From assembly GCA_023380955.1 (NCBI GenBank), contig JAMCTB010000163.1, forward strand, positions 7,430-22,997: a stretch of 15,568 bases of DNA. Reading direction: 5' to 3'. Below the pieces are notes generated by a model. It was not told the DNA's origin. It ran no database searches and worked only from the letters and a program-made list of their open reading frames with translations. Both the position numbers and the translations under genes were made by a program. Numbering within the stretch: position 1 is the stretch's first letter; each line of letters begins with the position of its first letter. Positions 12,876 to 15,568 of this stretch are shown here, in pieces. This DNA is from Chloroflexota bacterium. Lineage in GTDB: Bacteria; Chloroflexota; UBA6077.

Positions 12876-13605
12876 CGGATCGCTTCTCTCTATCACCCAT
12901 CTGGCTGTAAAATACGGCGACGTGGAGGCCGTGCGAGACGTCAGCCTGGAGGTGCGCCGGGGCGAGGTGGTGGCTCTGTTGGGCGCCAATGGAGCGGGCA
13001 AGAGCACCACGCTCAAGTCCATATGCCGGTTGCTCAAACCGGTTGCCGGCGAAATCGTTTTTGATGGCGACTCCCTCCTGGTGCAGCAAACGGAGAGGTT
13101 GGTGAGCCTGGGTATCGCCCTGGTGCCGGAGCGACGCAGGGTCTTCCCCGCCCTGACTGTGACCGAGAACCTGGAGATGGGCGCCTACGGAAGGCCCGCA
13201 GCATATGTGCGGGAGGGCATTGACGAGATGTTCACCCTGTTCCCCGTGCTCCGCCGCTACTCCCGTAAGATGGCCGCGGGACTGAGTGGCGGCGAACAGC
13301 AGATGCTGGCGATCGCTCGGGCCTTGATGAGCCATCCTCGCCTGCTGCTGCTGGACGAGCCCTCCCTCGGCCTCGCACCTATCCTGGTGGATCAGGTGTT
13401 CGACAAACTGCGCGAGGTCAACGGCAACGGCACCACCATGCTTCTGGTCGAACAGAACGCCTGGCTCGCCCTGGAGATATCCAACCGTGCCTACGTCATG
13501 GAATCGGGCATCACGACGGTGAACGGGACCTCTCCCGAGTTGATGGCGAACGAACATGTGAGGAATGCTTACTTCGGGACCATGACGACGACGAGCAGCT
13601 CTTAA
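12868..13605 (+). CDS. livF: Branched-chain-type ABC transporter ATPase LivF
   Basis: A 245-residue ATPase with Walker A GANGAGKSTT, the LivF-type VPERRRVFPALTVTENLEMG, canonical signature LSGGEQQMLAIARAL, Walker B LLLLDEPSLGLAP and VEQNA in place of a switch histidine, which is normal for LivF. It starts within livG (eight-base overlap) with AAGGAGG ten bases upstream. This completes a full five-gene importer (K, H, M, G, F) in canonical order. The next gene is 95 bases downstream on the same strand; that gap shows no clear promoter or terminator, so transcription probably continues. Confidence 0.95.
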   Translation: MHDGSLLSITHLAVKYGDVEAVRDVSLEVRRGEVVALLGANGAGKSTTLKSICRLLKPVAGEIVFDGDSLLVQQTERLVSLGIALVPERRRVFPALTVTENLEMGAYGRPAAYVREGIDEMFTLFPVLRRYSRKMAAGLSGGEQQMLAIARALMSHPRLLLLDEPSLGLAPILVDQVFDKLREVNGNGTTMLLVEQNAWLALEISNRAYVMESGITTVNGTSPELMANEHVRNAYFGTMTTTSSS

Positions 13606-13700
13606 CGGCAGCGGAAGTGATCTCATCTAGCAGCGTGGGTGCCGCCTGATCCTGCAGTCGTTGAGTACGCCATGGCCTGGCCGGCGAGGCGGGAAGAGAT

Positions 13701-15035
13701 ATGGGCGACTATCCCAGAAGCACTATTCCCGACGTGGCACTGGTGAGGCGCCACTTTTCTTCACACCATTTGGAGGATGTAGCCGGTGAGGTCCGGCGAC
13801 AGCTCCATCAGACAGATCTGCCCGGGCGGGTCAAGGCCGGGCAGAGGATCGCGATCACAGCAGGAAGCCGCGGTGTGGCCAACATCGCGCTAATCCTGAG
13901 GGTGATCGTCGACGAGTTGAAGAAGTTGGACGCGAGACCCTTTATCGTACCTGCCATGGGAAGCCATGGTGGCGCTACTGCCCAGGGCCAGGTGGATCTG
14001 ATAGCTGAATATGGCATCACTCAGGAATCCATGGGGGTTCCGATCCTCTCCTCCATGGAAACGGTGGTTCTGGGCAGGACCCCTCAAGGCGCCACGGTCC
14101 ACATGGATAGGAACGCCTACAATGCCGACGGCGTCATCGTGGTCAACCGCGTGAAGAACCACACATCATTCCGGGCCTCAATCGAGAGCGGCCTCTGCAA
14201 AATGATGGCGATAGGACTGGGCAAGCAACTGGGCGCCGAGTCGATCCACGACCATGGGCTCGCGCTTAACATCCCCGAAGCGGCCAGGGTCATTATGGGG
14301 ACAGGCAAGATCGTGCTGGGGGTTGCGACGGTGGAGAACGGCTACCACGATGTCTCCAAAATCGTCGTGGCGCCGCCCGAGAGGATCCACGACACCGATC
14401 GAGAGCTACTGGAGCTCTCCAGCCGTCTCTTGCCCCGTGTTCCCTTCGATGAGCTAGATGTGCTGGTGGTCGATTGGATGGGCAAGAACATCTCCGGGGG
14501 CGGGATGGATAGCAACGTAATCGGAATGTGGCGTGGCAATGACGAGTCTACCTCCCTTCCCCTCTACAGGCGGGTTGTAGTCCTGAACGTCACTCCCGAG
14601 TCCCATGGCAACTGCGTCGGCATCGGGGCGGCCGACTTCACCACCCGAAAGCTTATGGAGCAGTTCGACGCTGCGAAGACCTACTGGAATGCTCTCACCG
14701 CCAACGACCCTTCAGCAGCGAGAATCCCTATCTCTCTTGATACCGACGTGGAAGCGGTGGAGGTGGCTTTGAGATCGGCCAAGCCCCAGGGAGGCGACTT
14801 CCGCATGGTTAGAATAAAGAGCACGTTGGATCTGAGGGATCTCTACGTCACACTCCCTCTGTTGAACCAGTTGCAGGATAATCCAGAATTCGAAGTGCTC
14901 CGAGGTCCCGGCCCGATGCCAAGGGACGAGCGGGGGAACCTCTTGTGGGATGCGACAGCGTCCTTCCCATGGGACAGGCCTACCGCTTCCCAGGCCAGAT
15001 GGACGCGAGCCCCTGGAGCAAGGAGGAGATCGTGA
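13701..15035 (+). CDS. LarA-like DUF2088 protein (putative nickel-dependent 2-hydroxyacid racemase/epimerase family)
   Basis: A 444-residue protein of the lactate-racemase-like DUF2088 family. The N-terminal part has GQRIAITAGSRGVANI, PAMGSHGGAT with H89, VIVVNRVKNHTSF with H154, K167 in SGLCKMMAIGLGK, and H183 in ESIHDHG. Their spacing (65, 13 and 16) is close to the H108, H174, K184 and H200 that hold the nickel-pincer cofactor in LarA, so cofactor binding is plausible, though this alignment is by eye. The C-terminal part (DVLVVDWMGKNISGGGMDSNVIG, then NCVGIGAADFTT) is characteristic of longer DUF2088 members. The last 20 residues are basic, low-complexity and overlap the dhaK ribosome site. 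No larB, larC or larE gene is in the window. ATG 13701 follows GGCGGGAAGAG. Neighbouring aldolase and 2-hydroxyacid dehydrogenase genes suit work on a hydroxy acid. Confidence 0.8.
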   Translation: MGDYPRSTIPDVALVRRHFSSHHLEDVAGEVRRQLHQTDLPGRVKAGQRIAITAGSRGVANIALILRVIVDELKKLDARPFIVPAMGSHGGATAQGQVDLIAEYGITQESMGVPILSSMETVVLGRTPQGATVHMDRNAYNADGVIVVNRVKNHTSFRASIESGLCKMMAIGLGKQLGAESIHDHGLALNIPEAARVIMGTGKIVLGVATVENGYHDVSKIVVAPPERIHDTDRELLELSSRLLPRVPFDELDVLVVDWMGKNISGGGMDSNVIGMWRGNDESTSLPLYRRVVVLNVTPESHGNCVGIGAADFTTRKLMEQFDAAKTYWNALTANDPSAARIPISLDTDVEAVEVALRSAKPQGGDFRMVRIKSTLDLRDLYVTLPLLNQLQDNPEFEVLRGPGPMPRDERGNLLWDATASFPWDRPTASQARWTRAPGARRRS

Positions 15036-15568
15036 AGAAGCTGATCAACGATCCGTACGCCTTCGTGGACGAGATGCTGGATGGGATCGTCCGAGCCCAC
15101 CCGGACCAGCTCCGCCTGGTGGGTCCCGACAGGCGGGCCGTCGTGAGGGCCGACGCCCCGATCCAGGGCAAGGTCGCCATCTGCACCGGAGGTGGCTCGG
15201 GCCACCTGCCCGTCTTCATGGGCTACGTGGGCAGGGGGCTGGTGGACGGCTGCTCCATCGGCAACGTCTTCTCCTCCCCCAGCCCCGACCAGATGTTGGA
15301 GGCCACCAGGGCTACCCACGGTGGTGCCGGCGTCCTCTACCTCTTCGGCAACTACAACGGCGACAAGCTCAACTTCGGCATGGCCGCCGAGATGGCCGAG
15401 ATGGAGGACATCCACGTCGAGACGGTGCTGGTCGCCGACGACGTCGCCTCCGCCCCCAAGGGCCAGGAGGAGAAGCGCCGGGGCGTGGCGGGTCTCTTCT
15501 TCGCCTACAAGATCGCCGGCGCTCGCGCCGAGCAGATGGCTCCCCTCCCGGAGGGGACGGCCGCGGCG
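15032..15568 (+). CDS. dhaK: Dihydroxyacetone kinase subunit DhaK, N-terminal part (runs off the window)
   Basis: The first 179 codons of DhaK, open to the right edge. The start is GTG 15032, overlapping the previous stop in GTGA, with GGAGGAG about four bases upstream; it gives the classical N-terminus KKLINDP. An in-frame ATG at 14999 would add 11 residues without family support. Visible motifs are VVRADAPIQGKVAICTGGG, GSGHLP (the active-site His of the GGGSGH loop), SSPSPDQMLEA, YNGDKLNFGMA with the catalytic-loop Asp, and EEKRRGVAG. DhaK binds dihydroxyacetone or related C3-C4 ketoses through a later His outside the window; DhaL supplies phosphate, and its gene is expected just downstream. 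RRGVAG and the absence of PTS genes here do not settle whether the kinase is ATP- or PTS-dependent. It may phosphorylate a triose or tetrulose from the pathway. Confidence 0.93.
   Translation, partial: MKKLINDPYAFVDEMLDGIVRAHPDQLRLVGPDRRAVVRADAPIQGKVAICTGGGSGHLPVFMGYVGRGLVDGCSIGNVFSSPSPDQMLEATRATHGGAGVLYLFGNYNGDKLNFGMAAEMAEMEDIHVETVLVADDVASAPKGQEEKRRGVAGLFFAYKIAGARAEQMAPLPEGTAAA

Noticed and set aside
12249..13626. Long minus-strand open frames antisense to livG and livF
   Set aside because: Both lie over complete ATPase genes with Walker motifs; they are shadows caused by high GC at third positions.
14999..15031. Alternative dhaK start at ATG 14999
   Set aside because: The added 11 residues have no family support, while GTG 15032 gives the classical KKLIND start, has a close SD and overlaps the previous stop in GTGA.

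Overview
The window is a 15.6 kb piece of a GC-rich bacterial chromosome. Tightly packed operons, strong Shine-Dalgarno (SD) sites, a lipobox-type binding protein, a PdxST vitamin B6 pathway and a tungsten-type aldehyde oxidoreductase paired with a MoaD-like protein suggest an anaerobic or facultative member of Chloroflexota or another deep-branching GC-rich lineage. This placement is an inference from gene content and protein style, not from a marker gene. No mobile element, CRISPR array or complete RNA gene is visible.

Part 1 (about 1-3421): the 5' end of a NYN/LabA-like gene on the minus strand, then a MocR-type PdxR regulator (minus) divergent from pdxS-pdxT (plus). The PdxR/pdxS intergenic region holds three AAGTGG boxes, two of them an inverted pair. 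It also holds a long leader hairpin whose 3' arm can pair either with its 5' arm or with sequence running into the pdxS ribosome binding site. PdxS and PdxT together make pyridoxal 5'-phosphate, which PdxR is expected to sense.

Part 2 (about 3406-5760): a minus-strand pair, a tungsten-pterin aldehyde:ferredoxin oxidoreductase (AOR) family enzyme followed by a MoaD/ThiS-like protein, with a good sigma-70 promoter. The MoaD-like gene converges on pdxT and overlaps it by 16 bases at a (CTAC)4 microsatellite. The AOR lacks one of the four usual Fe4S4 cysteines (His replaces Cys).

Part 3 (about 5873-15568): a probable substrate-uptake and catabolic locus. A D-2-hydroxyacid dehydrogenase (minus) is divergent from a FadR-type GntR regulator (plus). 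Then, all on the plus strand, come a DapA-superfamily aldolase/dehydratase, a complete branched-chain-amino-acid-type ABC importer (LivK, H, M, G, F), a LarA-like DUF2088 protein and the 5' part of dihydroxyacetone kinase subunit DhaK, which runs off the window. Start/stop overlaps and short gaps tie livH-livF and the LarA-like/dhaK pair together. The gene set suggests import of a small organic acid or sugar acid, stereochemical or redox adjustment at a 2-hydroxy acid centre, aldol cleavage, and phosphorylation of a triose-like product. The substrate cannot be read from the sequence.

The most interesting non-coding signals are the competing pairings in the pdxS leader, an SD sequence exactly in the loop of a hairpin before livK, a 13-bp hairpin between livK and livH, and an orphan tRNA T-arm-like element in front of the dehydrogenase gene.
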